From Tetracentron sinense (Eukaryota > Streptophyta > Magnoliopsida > Trochodendrales > Trochodendraceae): a stretch of DNA of 64,000 nt. The position numbers and the translations under genes are program-made. Shown piece after piece: positions 30,421 through 42,000 of this stretch. The notes below the pieces were generated by a model, which searched no databases, was not told the DNA's origin, and saw only the letters and a list, made by a program, of their open reading frames with translations. Within the stretch, counting starts at the first letter, position 1. Each line of letters opens with the position of its first letter. The stretch covers positions 57,499,301 to 57,563,300 of the forward strand of contig CM026554.1 in the NCBI GenBank assembly GCA_015143295.1. The letters are read 5' to 3'.

Positions 30421-31240
30421 GCTGAAAGCAAATTCTGTGAACACCAGGGATTTTAATGTTTAGAGTTTTGGAAATTCGATGTGTTAGGGTTTGGAATTGA
30501 ATTAGGGTTGGTGTATGGCTGCTTTTAGGGTTTAGCAATTGCAGAAATTCTGTAACAGCAATAGGTAACAAGGTTGGAAGGTTGTCTTTGCAATTAGTGA
30601 TGAAATAGGGGCTGTTACATCAATACCAAGAGTTGTAGGAATCTGCCACAACAATAGGAATAGATCTAGGGGCTGTGACAGCAATAGGGAAAGGGAAAAA
30701 GGGCTGTAACAGTCATGAATAGGGGTTAGGGAGCTGTAGTAATCAATAGGACAGCAAGGGGAGGTTAGGGTTTCAATGGAATAGGGTTAGGGAGGCTACG
30801 GTTTTGATTGATTGTAGTTTCTTGAATGAGAAACCATAAAAATCAATCAAGAACAATCCATCAAGAACAATGGACAAAGAAATCTAGGGTTTGGTTTGGG
30901 TGAGATTTCTTGTAAGGGAAATAGGATCTAGGGTTTGATAGATTAGGGTTTCATTGAAAACAGAAAATCATTGAGAAGAATAAAGAGAAGATCAAGAACA
31001 TACCTTAGACCTTTGGGAATCACTCCCATGGCATCACACCAAGAATCCTTTGGGAATCACTTCCATGGCATCACACCAAATCCTATCACTGGAGAATTCT
31101 CAAAAGCACTTTCTTTCATTTATAAAATTCATCAACTAAAAATTTAGAGCACAAAGAGTTTTTAAATAGTTGAAACCCTAATTGTAAAAAGACTCAAATA
31201 AACAAAACTAATACAAAAAATGATAATAACCTTGTGAGCA
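30421..31240. other. non-coding stretch rich in AGGGTT and AGGGGCTGT motifs
   Basis: Contains many TAGGGTTT and GGGCTGT-ACAG motifs and a short duplication with TTTGGGAATCACT-CCATGGC near 31012-31070. No gene or clear element is visible. It lies inside the TIR element. Confidence 0.4.
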
Positions 31241-32220
31241 CGGGAATTCACCGTCTTTCCTTTCCCTCGACGCTAAGTGTCGGAGTTGGACCCGAGAGCA
31301 AAGGAATGACGCTAGATTCGCTCAATAGGCAAAAGAGAGAGTTGTCACCTACTTTTTAAAATGGGGAAGTAGGATCCCGATAGACCAGTGATAAGGGGGC
31401 CTACAGTCCAACATAATTCTAGGTAAGAGATTCATTTAAGTCTCAGGGAAGGGATTAGGCACCCCGGGACCCCCATCCTAGGATGGTTACCTACTCCCTA
31501 GGTTTAAGCCATGCAACCCATAAGTCATTAGAATTTCTTAAATAATTTTGAAATTGCTAATAAAGGGGGAAAAAAGTCTTTAAACTAGTGGGGTTGCACC
31601 CTTGCTCGGGTTGCCTACTTATTAGGTTATGCAAAATCAAACCAATAGTAGTTCGAGGGTTTTGTTCGTAGATGAGCTATAGTATGGCTTGATTGATTAA
31701 TCGGGGCAAGTTGTTTTTATTTTTCATGCATTTCAATTTTATCATTTTTTCTGGTAATTTTTAATATTTATTATTTATGCTCATTAGAGCATGGAAAAGT
31801 GGAATGCACTTTTTATTGGTTGAGAAAGATTGATTTTATTACTTTTTTGCTTTTTTGCATTTATCATGTTTTTGTTATTTTTTTAATAATAGGTTATCCT
31901 CATTTCTGAGACTAACGGTGAGATGGCAAGTTAACTATGATTAGAACTAACCTAGGTGCTCGGGGTGGGAAAAAATGGAAAAACTAACAGGGCCGTAAAG
32001 AGCAAAAATATACTAGGGAGCCTGAAGAGGAAAACGGAGAAAACAAGCCTAATTATTTAATTAATTAACTTATTAAAATGGGGCAAGAAGTAGGGCGGGC
32101 CCGCCGGGCCTAAACCAAATAGGGTATGGTTTAGACAACCCACCCTAGATCCACCATGGCCTAAAGCCCAAAAATTACAGATAAGAGTAGATAATAACCA
32201 CATGAGTGAGTGAATCGGTT
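31241..32220 (-). mobile_element. Ty3/gypsy LTR-related fragment (fossil)
   Basis: Read on the minus strand it has a GGTGCCTAATCC block (plus strand near 31452-31465) and a GGTGACAACTCTC block (near 31340-31352). These parallel the GGTGCCTAACACC and GGTGGCGACTC signatures of the solo LTR at 25989-27388. No coding part. Ends are uncertain. Confidence 0.5.
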
Positions 32221-32224
32221 ACGT

Positions 32225-32385
32225 TTTTTTTATATTTTTTTCGAAAAACCAAGACTAAATTATCTAACCCTAGGGGTGAGTAATCTTAACCACAGATAAT
32301 GGGTGTCAGATAGGATACATCGCAAGTTGGGGTGTGCACCTATCGACCAATAGAATGCGCGCAAGCATTGTATCGTCTCCTCCTT
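32225..32385 (+). repeat. dispersed AACCCTAGGG-type repeat, copy 3
   Basis: Carries AACCAAGACTAAATTATCTA, then ACCCTAGGGGTGAGTAATCT and TAACCACAGATAATGGG, the order seen at 3450-3560. An inverted echo (CACCCATTAACTGTGGTCAAG, 32401-32421) suggests a foldback structure. Confidence 0.5.
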
Positions 32386-32759
32386 AATTAAACACATTTC
32401 CACCCATTAACTGTGGTCAAGCTATCAATTTCTCCATAATTTCATCGATTAGGACTATGTATTTTTAAAGAAACCCGAAGCTTCTCTCCAGCTCATATAC
32501 TCAGAAGTTCGGATCTCAGGTGTGGAGTTCCAAGCACTTCTCTTGTGAAAAGTTTTTATAAATCTCCTTGAAATCAAAAGAAAGTTAAAATGACCCTTTC
32601 ATAAAAAATTTAACACCCGCTAACTAAGTTATGGATGGAAGGGTGGATTTGGAAAAGATTTAAAAGTTAGTGGTGCATAATACAAAATCACATAAGCCAA
32701 TGGGGTATTTACAAATAGCTAAAAAGAAAGTGGGTTTTCATACAAAAAAAAAATATTAA

Positions 32760-33364
32760 AGTTACTAGATAAAAATCCTTTTACCACTAGTAATACTCTC
32801 TATGTCAATTCCAAATATAAGTAAATCATCCACATAAAGATATATAATTACTCCTTTACTTCCAGGAAATTTACTATAAACAAAATTATCTAATTCATGA
32901 ATTTTAAATCCATTTGATAATACTATTTTATCAAATTTGTCATGCCATTATTTAAGTACTTTTTAAAAACCATTTAATAAATTGATTAATTTACACAACT
33001 TATTTTCTCGTACAAGCATTACAAATCCTTCATATTGTTCCATGTAGATTTCTTCATCTAATTCTCCATTTAAAAATGCTGTTTTAACATCCATCTAGTG
33101 TACTACCAAATGATATTTAGAGGACAATGCAATAAGTTTTTTTTTTTTTAATAGAGGTCATACTAGCCACAAGTGTCTAAGTATCGAAGGAATCGATACC
33201 TTTCTTTTGCCTAAATCTAAATAACCAAAGCAAAAGCGGGAGAGAGACAATTGACATAATAACACACACACACACGCATATATATATATATATATTCCTT
33301 TTGTCTAAATCTAAGTAACCAAAGCAAAAGCGGTAGAGAGACAATTGACATAATATAACATATC

Positions 33365-33409
<45 letters not shown>

Positions 33410-35500
33410 CCAACATACATGTAATAGTATGCCCTACAAAAGACAATAAGTCAAATTAGGTTATCCTATAAGTAGCTTAACTTGGTTAGTAGTGCATGGC
33501 CACAATCCCAACCGCCCATCCCATACTTGGAATGGTTGGAAATTATTATCTTTTTTTTATGAATTAAAAATCATAACTTGAGAAGTATAATAGTTACTTT
33601 TTATTGGTACAATCAAGTGATCAACAGTGTATAATAGTTAGTTTTCTTTTTTCATTCTTGGCAAATCAACAATTATTGACTTGCCAAGAAAGAAGGAAAA
33701 AGAGTAGATAATTATTATAGTAGAAGTCTAGCAGCAGCAATTACCCAAAAAAAGAAGTCTAGCATCAAGCCTTCTTTTTGGGTAAGGGCATATTCAAAAG
33801 TAGGAAAGATATGTTTGATTTATGAATAGCTATATAGTAGGGGCACCTCAATCTTCTCTCTTTAAACTGCAATCTTTCTCCTTTAAAAGTCTCATTTTGA
33901 AAACCGTGTTTTCAGTTTTCACAGTGTTTTCGCTTTCAAAGCGTAAACCACAGTTTTTTTATCGGTAAAGCGTAACCATGGTTGAAAGCATAAACCACGG
34001 TTTGAGAGCAAAATGCCATCCATACCAAGATGTTTTAGTTACTAAGGATTGAATCCTTTAGGTACCAAACCTAGCCTTGAACTATTCTACAGTTCCATTC
34101 CATTTACTCTTCACTTTTTGTAAAAGAACCAATTACAACCTATTGGTTTTTAAAAGGTGGTAAATCTACTAATTTTCAAGTATATATCAAAAATAAATCT
34201 ACTAAATTCCAAGTTAAATTTTCCTTACTAGATTCCATTTCATCATTAGTGGCTTCTTTCCAAACAGCCACATCATGAGATTTTATGGCTTCTTGAAGGT
34301 GTTTGGATCACTTTCTATGCTTAGAATTATCATGGTTTCACTCTTACACTTTTAGACATATGACTCATATTGTCTTCTACTAAGTATAGGTATAATTTGA
34401 TTCGAAGTTGTAATTTGGATTTTTCCTAGGTCTCTTTCTTCTTCTAGGTTCAACATCTTGTTCCTGGTTTTTATATTCAAGAGAGGTTACATTTTCATTC
34501 TCCTTAATCCTAGGTGTAGGACTAGGTCCTTCCTTATTTTGGTTCAACCTAGGAATTGCATTAAATGTATTTTTAGAAAAATCTGCATCCTTTAATTCCA
34601 ATATGGCATTTCTCTATATAGGACCATTAGGTTCTATAATTAGGAACCTATATGTTTTGTTATATTGTGCATATCCTAAGAATATGGATTCAATACCATT
34701 ATTACCTAATTGAGGTGTTTTAGGGTATGGTAATCTAATAAGAGCTTTACACCCCACCCCCTCACCACTTTAAATTATTTTCGATTAGGCTTCTAGTTTT
34801 TCCAAAGTTCATAAGGAGTTAGTTTAGTTTTCTTATACGGTGTCCTGTTTATAATATGACCTTTTTATAATATGACTGGTTGTAAGTAGGGCTTCTCCCC
34901 ACTAACCATAACTTGAGCCTAAATTATTTATTATTGCATTTACTGTTTCGACTAGGGTTTTGTTTTTCCTCAATAAAACTCCATTTTGTTGAGTATAAGG
35001 AGGTGTAATATAATGTAATATTTCCTCACTTTCACAGAAATATGAAAAGACATTAAAGAGGTATCCACTTCCTCTATCCGACCGGAGTGATTTTACCTTA
35101 ACTCTTCATTGGTTTTTAGCTTAAGTTTTTTATGAATTAGCTTATCTATGGCTTCATCTTTATTTCTTAATAAATATACATAAGCATAATTAGAGTTGTC
35201 ATCAATAAATGTTATGAAGTATCTTTTACTTTCTTTAGTTAGGTTTTCATTTATGTCACATAAGTCATAACGAATTAATTTTAAAAGTTTAAAACTTCTT
35301 TCTACTTTATTAAATGGATTTCATACTTTTAAAATTTACATGACTTAGTCTATCATGTGTAAAGTAAAAGAGTCAACAATATAAATAGAAGAAACATCCC
35401 TAGTATCAATATTGAATTGAACATCCCACTAGTTACATACTTAGATATCCCTTAGAAATTTTTTGTAAAGCTTGAATCTAAATCTTTTTCAACTGAATTG
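32760..35500 (-). pseudogene. RT N-terminal, linker and integrase sequence of the minus-strand Copia element (fossil)
   Basis: On the minus strand YLYVDDLLIFGID (RT) lies next to the TIR element boundary and a [20 protein letters not shown]-type block near 33.05 kb. ESSKENLTWNLVD (RT start) is near 34.22 kb, ELKDADFSKNTFNAIPRLN (linker) near 34.58 kb, and integrase-like text up to about 35.4 kb. A non-coding insert occupies about 33.12-34.05 kb. Many breaks. Confidence 0.75.
33120..34050. other. non-coding insert in the Copia RT region with microsatellites
   Basis: It interrupts recognisable RT text on both sides. It holds a roughly 110-bp tandem duplication (TAAATCTAA-TAACCAAAGCAAAAGCGG units near 33210 and 33308), a CA run (33260-33275), TA runs (33278-33293 and 33362-33388) and a GA run (33388-33406). 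Further right AACC-TGGTTTA-type repeats lie near 33900-34010. No gene; element class unknown. Confidence 0.5.
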
Positions 35501-36068
35501 TTAGTTGATTTTTTGAGCGAGTAGATGAAAATATTTTTGAAGATTAAAATCTGAGATTTTTCTCGCCAGACTTTTAGGTTTTAGTAATGTTTTGATATAG
35601 TAGAATTTATGAAAATTTATGATTTGAGAAATACTTTAGCATTTGAAACTTGATATTTTGACATAATCATCGCAAATCAGATTTTGTTCTTGAACTAGAA
35701 AGTTGACTTTTCATTTTCCAGAAATCTGGAACTATTATATTTTTTATTTATTGAATTCACGATATTAACGATATATCGTCGATATTGGTCGAAATCCAAT
35801 AAAAAAATACTACAACATGTAGATCTATCGGTCATCACCGACATCAACGTATCGCACCAGTATCGACAATATTTTAAACCATGCTCAGAAGGAGTAGGCA
35901 TTGGAGTTGTGAGCACGTAGTCAACGCCAAGGGTAGTGAGAATAAATAACCATTTGTTGTCATATCCTAAAGTTACTTCCATTGCAACAATCCAACTTGA
36001 TGAAGTCTTGATTGTTCACTTGAAGCAAAGATTGGGTCATTCTTGAGAAAATAACTACTTCTTAAGAT
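35501..36068. other. Copia 5' region without recognisable coding text
   Basis: Lies between integrase-like sequence and the 5' LTR of the minus-strand Copia element, where gag would be expected. Nothing convincing is readable. A block with GATATATCGTCGATATTGG (about 35763-35795) and CGACATCAACGTATCG (about 35838) is dyad-rich and may be a separate small repeat. Confidence 0.4.
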
Positions 36069-36560
36069 TGTTGGCACCCGGCGTACCTTTGGAATAGTAT
36101 ACAAGACAAATAGAAAAATAAAGCAGGTTTAATACTTCAAGGTGTAGTTTATTCACCCCCATTACCGGTTTGCAAACGGATTTGTAGCGAACCGCCTCTA
36201 GGATACAATGAAGCCTAGCAAACCGTTGTCGTTTATCTACATCTTGCAATGATGTGCAAGATCAACCCCGAACTCTTGAGCAATAGTTGAAACTCATGAA
36301 AGCAAATGACGGTAAAGAAAGTCTTTATTTTTCCACTAGAATAAATAAATAAAGCCTTTAATTTGTTTTTGCAAAGAGAACACGTTTCTTATCTGTAGCA
36401 AATCATAGAACACTTTATTAAAACTTTGCTAATCTGTCTATTCTATACAATATTTGGGTGATTTTCAAGTGAGCTTTATCCTTATTTACACCCTGTATTT
36501 ATAGCATTTTCCTGTGTCGGTTCGGTTCGAAAGGGATCGCCTCTGTTTCCATATAGCAAT
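36069..36560 (-). repeat. partial 5' LTR of the minus-strand Copia element
   Basis: Matches the lower half of the LTR at 21236-21690. The end nearest the body reads, on the minus strand, GGGTGCCAACA. The outer half is missing and the sequence passes into the 3' flank of the ASHR2-like gene. Confidence 0.75.
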
Positions 36561-36832
36561 TTATATGGTGGACAAATGCTTCCCAATGCTCTTAGTTTAT
36601 GTACTAAAATTAGAAGGAACACATTTCATTCATTCTGGTGCACAGCCAAACAGGTCCAAAATCACGCAAAGATAAATTAAATTGAGCGCTAAAATCTGAG
36701 GCAGAGATGATAATGAAGCAGACTATAAGAAGTTGCTAAAATCTGCAAGCAGACTATAAGAAGAAAAACAACAGAAGGAATTTGAGAATGGGAAAATAAG
36801 AAAACAGCAATACTTACATGTAGCAAAACTCA
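36561..36832 (-). other. 3' flank or 3' UTR of the ASHR2-like gene
   Basis: About 270 bases between the gene's stop codon and the Copia LTR. A CAGACTATAAGAAG motif occurs twice (36719 and 36753). No canonical polyadenylation signal stands out. Confidence 0.4.
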
Positions 36833-37993
36833 TTAATCCAACACAACACCATCTTCTCCTCCGTCTCCATTGCCACAAAACGATTTATCAGCCTTCAATT
36901 GCCCACAAACATTACACTCCATAACCTTAGATGGTGTACCCTCCTCTGACGGAGGTAATGGAGCCAACGTGCCGGAACAATTATTCCCATCACACATGTA
37001 TCTAAAAAAGAAATAAGCGTGCGGAAAATCATCTTCGTTTTCAATTCCGTCTTCCTCCATGCTCTCATCGTTCTCGTTCTCGTCCTGGTCCTCATCGGGC
37101 CAGTTCATCTCCACCTTGCACCGGTCACATTCGCAAGTGAAGCCATAATCCTCCAAAAGCCTCTTCTGTCTGTCCGCATAGTTCTCATCCACGGGGAAAT
37201 AACTCAAACAGATCTCCCTCCCCTCGGGGACATCGTGAAGCACTTTCACGACAATGTCAGTATTCCGCTCGGCGGCAGAGTCAACATAATCAAACCTGCA
37301 GGCATTCGGAAGACAATCGTGGTTGAAAAAAGAAGCTTTAGGATAGATGCCGTAAGCTCTCACCGTTCTGTCTACGCTCTCGCTAAACGGCTCCATCAAA
37401 CCGAACGCGTTTACCTTGTCCTTGGCCAGCAAAGCCGTGGTGAGCTCCAGAGAGAACCCGGCAAAACTTCGAGGAGGGGAAAGAAAAGCAATGAAGGAAT
37501 GGATCATTAGGGTTGCAGCGTCCGGGGGGGTCGAAGGGGATTCACCTTCAAGTGATAGCAACTGCTGGAAATTGGAAGGGGAAACGACGGCCAAATTGTA
37601 AGCGGCAATGAGAAAATAGGCTTGGACTTGGCGTTCGTTATCGAGCGATAGCTGGGACTGGGACTGTCGCATATAGTTGAGGGCTCCGCAGACCCAGTGA
37701 GAGTGCGACGAAGAGAGAGCGACGGATCGGCAATTAGGGCTGCAAAAGGGGGCATGGTATGAGCAGGAAGGGCACGAAACCACTGGAGATGGGACCGGAG
37801 TATTCAACTTTCTGAAGCAATTGGAGCAGTAGTTGGAGTAAATTCCATTTTTCATGGGAATGGCAGAGTATAAAAGAATTGGAGAATCTATGAGGACGAT
37901 TTGCCCTGCTTTTACTTGCTGGGTAGCCACCATGCCTCTCCCTTTCCCTTCTATCTCTGCGGTTTTCACCAGGGAGGCTGTTTTCTCCGACAT
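36833..37993 (-). CDS. SET-domain protein, ASHR2-like (SMYD-type)
   Basis: An uninterrupted frame of 386 codons, close to the roughly 400 of Arabidopsis ASHR2, which is also intronless. SET I begins near residue 10 (KTAEIEGKGRGMVATQQVKA). A MYND-like zinc cluster follows, with C56, C59, C74, C77, C84, C88 and C102. SET proper carries NAFGLM (195-200), the cofactor-binding NHDCLPNA (224-231) and EICLSYF (260-266). The post-SET cysteines are CECDRC (287-292). An acidic stretch lies at 300-322 and a further Cys cluster at 334-363. Such proteins are predicted lysine methyltransferases; the substrate is unknown. All key motifs look intact. The name ASHR2 is by resemblance; no search was run. Confidence 0.9.
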   Translation of the reverse strand: MSEKTASLVKTAEIEGKGRGMVATQQVKAGQIVLIDSPILLYSAIPMKNGIYSNYCSNCFRKLNTPVPSPVVSCPSCSYHAPFCSPNCRSVALSSSHSHWVCGALNYMRQSQSQLSLDNERQVQAYFLIAAYNLAVVSPSNFQQLLSLEGESPSTPPDAATLMIHSFIAFLSPPRSFAGFSLELTTALLAKDKVNAFGLMEPFSESVDRTVRAYGIYPKASFFNHDCLPNACRFDYVDSAAERNTDIVVKVLHDVPEGREICLSYFPVDENYADRQKRLLEDYGFTCECDRCKVEMNWPDEDQDENENDESMEEDGIENEDDFPHAYFFFRYMCDGNNCSGTLAPLPPSEEGTPSKVMECNVCGQLKADKSFCGNGDGGEDGVVLD

Positions 37994-38086
37994 CGTTTCG
38001 CCGTCTTCGAATGAGCTGCTGCTCTTCTCCTACTATAATACTCTCATATGCCTAATATGCCCTCGTCTATGGGTACTCCTATACAT
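37994..38086 (-). promoter_or_regulatory. short remaining upstream region of the ASHR2-like gene
   Basis: Only about 90 bases separate the ATG (37991-37993) from the left arm of the next TIR element. A partial extra copy of that arm's end (CCTCGTCTATGGGTAC) occurs at 38061-38076. No clear TATA box is visible, so the functional promoter may lie partly inside the transposon. Confidence 0.4.
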
Positions 38087-38277
38087 GAGTCCTCGTCTAT
38101 GGGTACCCCTAAATAATACCCTCATATGTACCCCAAATCCTAACCGTTAATAATTAATCATCAAGGGTTAGGTTTAGTGCTGAGGTCGCCGACCTTTGAC
38201 AAACGTAACCCAAGCCACGTTCAACCAATTCATTCATTTTCTTCTTACAATGCCTAATATGCCCTCAATACAAACAA

Positions 38278-38902
38278 CTGAACAAAAGGCAAAAGGGAGT
38301 TTATACCTTCGTTGTATCTTCACCTTCCTTGGAGTTCTTTGAAGGAGTCTGATACCCTCTTCCTCCTCTGGGCGTCTCTTCCACTGTTCAACGCCGTCAT
38401 TCTACTCGATGGCCTTCAGTCACCTCCGATTGAGTCTTCTCTCTTTGTTAGTATTATCCCCTGGATTTTTGCTGTAGATAATGGTAACCCTAACTGTTTT
38501 TTTTTTTTTCTAATAAAGATCAAATGCATGAATGTGGGAAATTGAGGGAAGTGAGGGATATGGAATCAGTCTTTGCTTGATCGTTATGTTTCCTCTCCAA
38601 TCTCAAGGGAATTTGTTTTTGAAACCTGACTGCAAATCATTAACTGAATCTTTAATTTTAAGGTCATTGGCTATTGATGATTTTGTTTACAAGGCTTGAA
38701 ACATGAATTGTTGAACTTTACCTCAAAAATTGGTTTCTTTGCATGCTACTTGTGCTCTTGAGTTAACAGAATCTCCATTACTTGCAAGTAGGTTTTGCAG
38801 CTTGGAAGTTAAGTTGATAATTAGGGAATGACTTCCATCAATGTCATAAGACCACCCAAATTTCCTCCGTGAACCAGTCTCGCATAGAACTCCATTGGTT
38901 TC
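38278..38902 (+). other. internal region of the TIR element, possible captured sequence
   Basis: A plus-strand frame at 38312-38545 includes SLKESDTLFLLWASLPLFNA and then VILLDGLQSPPIESSLFVSI. It is hydrophobic and protein-like, and a GATAATG/GTAACC donor-like site lies near 38479. I do not recognise it. It may be a captured exon or chance. The rest of the stretch holds nothing identifiable. Confidence 0.25.
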
Positions 38903-39090
38903 TATTGGCAATATGATCACACCCCTTTAGGAACCCGTAAATGGCACCATGAAAGGAATCTGTGGTGATCCTTTCCTTATCTATCACATATTGTATATAC
39001 CCATATCTTGGGTATGATACGCTGTTCAATTGTATATATATATGGATACAATCAATGTAATAAACATAACTACGGCTACCAAAATTATTA
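38903..39090 (+). repeat. 5' LTR of the Ale-like Copia element
   Basis: 188 bases, short as is typical for the Ale/Retrofit lineage. It contains a TATATATATATGG block near 39035 and is followed at once by the initiator-Met-type primer site. Confidence 0.9.
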
Positions 39091-42000
39091 TGGTATCATA
39101 GCATTGATTTGCTTACACACCTTGCTCTGCAAATCTCTGATTTCATTTTTCATTCCATTGACAAGCAATCATTCTGTTGCTTTCACAATCTCGCCGAGGA
39201 TCAATTTGTCCCCAGCGTTTTTCTTTGAAGTTTGGATCTTCCTCCGATCTCTTCTCACATGGAATCAAGTTCTGATAAGTCTGTCAACTCGGATAAGAAC
39301 AATGAGACCGTGTTCATCTTAGGTAAGAACAATGAGACTGGGAATCACTTTTACTTGCATCCATCTAATAATCCTGGGACTGTTCTAGTGTCATCGCCAT
39401 TGACCGGAGAAAACTACACGACTTGGAGCTGAGTTATGATCAAGGCTCTGAGTGCTAAAAACAAATCTGGTTTTGTGAATGGAACCATACCTAAACCATC
39501 AAGCATGGATCCAACTCATGATCAATGGAGGCGGTGCGACGACATGGTATCATCTTGGATCATGAATGCACTTTCCAAAGAGCTTGCCGGTGGTGCAATT
39601 TATGCTGAAACCGCAAGAGAACTTTGGGTCGATCTGAAGGATCGTTTTTCTCAAATCAATGGACCTCGCATCTACCAGATTCAACGAGACATTAATTCTA
39701 TTGCTCAAGGCCAAGATTCTTTATCCAGCTACTTTACAAAATTGAAAGCATTGTGGGATGAGTTGAATCTATACAACCATCTCCCCACATGCTCTTGTGG
39801 GGCTGTGAAGATTTTAGATACTTAGCAACAGACAGGCCGAACCATCCAATTCCTGATGGGTCTCAGTGATAGCTATACGTATGTTCGAGGCCAAATCCTT
39901 CTCATGGATCCCATTCCAGCTATTAGCAAGACCTTCTCTCTTGTCTTACAAGAAGAGAGGCAGCGATCTATTGTAGCCCCACCACCATTATCAAATGTTG
40001 CAGCACCTCATGGTGCATGGGGGAGCAAACTCAAGCAGGGACACCCGATCTCAGAAGACCCAAAGCTCCAAGAAGGAGTGACCCACATGCGAGCACTGCG
40101 GTTGGGTTGGACATGTCAAGGAAAAATGCTATAAATTACATGGGTATCCATCAGGTCATCGACTTCACAAAGATAGCTCAAATCAATTGCCTCATGCTAT
40201 CGCCAATCAAGCATCTTCAACTAATCGACTGACTGCCCTTCCATGTACACCAGAGCAATGTCAACAACTTCTTGCATTACTCAGTAACTCTTGCCCATGG
40301 CAAATTTTGTAGGTAGTCCTTCATTGAATTTCAACCTATGGCAAATTTTGTAGGTAGTCCTTCATTGAATTTCAACCTTTCAGGTATTGCTCTTAATGCA
40401 ACATCCTCTTTTCATTCTATACCTTGGATTATCAACATAGGGGCTACTGACCATATGGTCAGTTCAGTTTCATTCCTCACTCATATCACCTCATTGGGAT
40501 CCACTAGCGTCAAGCTTCCAAATGGCACTGGCGCACCCATTTCTCATGTTGGCAATGTAGTGCTTTCTCCTACTTTGCTATTGCATAATGTGCTATGTGT
40601 TCCAACTTTTCATTTTAACCTCATTTTTGCAAGCAAATTAACTCATGACTCCAATTGTTCAATAATTTTTTGTGCTGACTCTTGTTTCGTTCAGGACTAG
40701 TCCTCGAAGATGATGATTGGAGCGGGTAGAGTTCGCGATGGGCTTTATCTCTTCACTATTCCCAATACAGCACGTAAACCACCAATTGCCACCACCACCA
40801 CCTACGAATTATGGCACTGGAGACTCGGACATTCTGGCCGCGATCGTCTCTATTTATTATCTAGTCATGTTTCTGGTATTACTATTCCTATTTCTGAACA
40901 TTGTGGGGTCTGTCCACTTGCTAAACAAACTCGCCTTCCTTTTCCTTTAAGTACTAAACGTTCTATTGCACCCTTTGATTTGATTCACTGTGATATTTGG
41001 GGAGGTTATAATTCGGCTTCACTCACGGGGGCCCGTTATTTTTTTATCTATTGTTGATGACTTCACTCGATGCACATGGGTATTTCTTTTTTTTTTTTTG
41101 GTTCAATATGCACATGGGTATTTCTCATGCAAACTAAGGCTGAAACTTGCACTCTCATACACTCTTTCTATGCCTTTGCTGAAATTCAATTTAATCGAAA
41201 AGTTAAAATTGTTTGATCCGATAATGGGTTAGAATTCAATATGACTACTTTCTATCAAGAAAAATGGATCATCCACCAACGAAGTTGTGTTGAAATTCCA
41301 CAACAAAATAGTGTTGTGGAGCGTAAACACAGGCATTTATTGAATGTCGCCCATGCATTGCATTTTCAAGCTAGCTTACCCATTCGGTTTTGGGGGAGTG
41401 TGTTTTAACTGCGACTTATCTCATAAATCGGACCCCTACACTTCTCCTTTCCGGGAAGACACCTTATGAAATGTTGTTCCAAACCCCACCTTCATTTTCT
41501 CATCTAAAGATATTTGGGTGTTTGTGTTATGCGACCGATACGAGCGCTTCCAAATCTAAATTTGATGCCACAATAACTCGTATTTTTCTTGGCTATCCTC
41601 ATGCTCAAAAGGGTTATAAAGTTTATGATTTAGATACCAAACATGTTTTTGTTTCAAGGGATGTGCAATTTTATGAGAACATTTTCCCTTTCTGATTCTA
41701 CAAGTTCTTTTGAATATGTTGTCATACCCAACCCCATTTTTGATCAACCATTCCTTGTTGATCTTGTGGACGTCGTCCCGCCTCCCACGGTTTTGGATGC
41801 CTCACCTCCGGCTGCCACACTGCCATCACCACCGTCACCATCTCAATCTCCAGCACCACGTCGCTCTACACGTTCATCACATATGCCGTCTTACCTTACA
41901 AATTATCATTGCAAGATGATCGTTCACACTGTACCATCTCCAGCATCATCTTCTTCCTCTGTAAACACTTCTCATCCTCTTTGTCATTATTTATCATATG

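Larger units (their letters stand above)
23675..32755. mobile_element. TIR element inserted in the Copia RT region
   Basis: The first roughly 200 bases (23675-23872) are the reverse of the last roughly 200 (32555-32755), sharing the TATTTGTAAATACCCC, TTTTGTATTATG, ACTTTTAAATCTTTT, AACGGGTGTTAA and GATTTCAAGGAGATTT blocks. The Copia RT text runs up to each boundary, which shows one insertion. TTA precedes the left end (23672-23674) and follows the right end (32756-32758), compatible with a PIF/Harbinger-type 3-bp duplication, though this is weak in AT-rich sequence. No transposase is visible; later elements fill the interior. Without those it would be a few kb or less. Confidence 0.7.
21236..36560 (-). 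mobile_element. Copia retrotransposon on the minus strand, old and heavily broken, split by a 9-kb insert (fossil)
   Basis: The 3' LTR is 21236-22207 (TGTTGG at one end, CCAACA at the other), and a partial 5' LTR is at 36069-36560. Parts on the minus strand are integrase-like sequence about 34.6-35.4 kb, the integrase-to-RT linker about 34.4-34.6 kb, RT sequence at 34.0-34.3, 32.76-33.1 and 23.3-23.67 kb, and RNase H at 22.9-23.2 kb. A TIR element (23675-32755) interrupts RT. Many breaks are present; the two LTRs are clearly diverged, so it is old. Confidence 0.85.

Noticed and set aside
30421-31000. Many AGGGTTT motifs, considered as interstitial telomere repeats
   Set aside because: The motifs are isolated and irregularly spaced, not tandem TTTAGGG units.
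33177-33446. Minus-strand open frame with Ile-Tyr repeats
   Set aside because: It is a translation of TA, CA and GA microsatellites in a duplicated segment.
37019-37510. Plus-strand open frame of 163 codons
   Set aside because: Antisense shadow of the ASHR2-like gene, which has a complete domain set on the minus strand.
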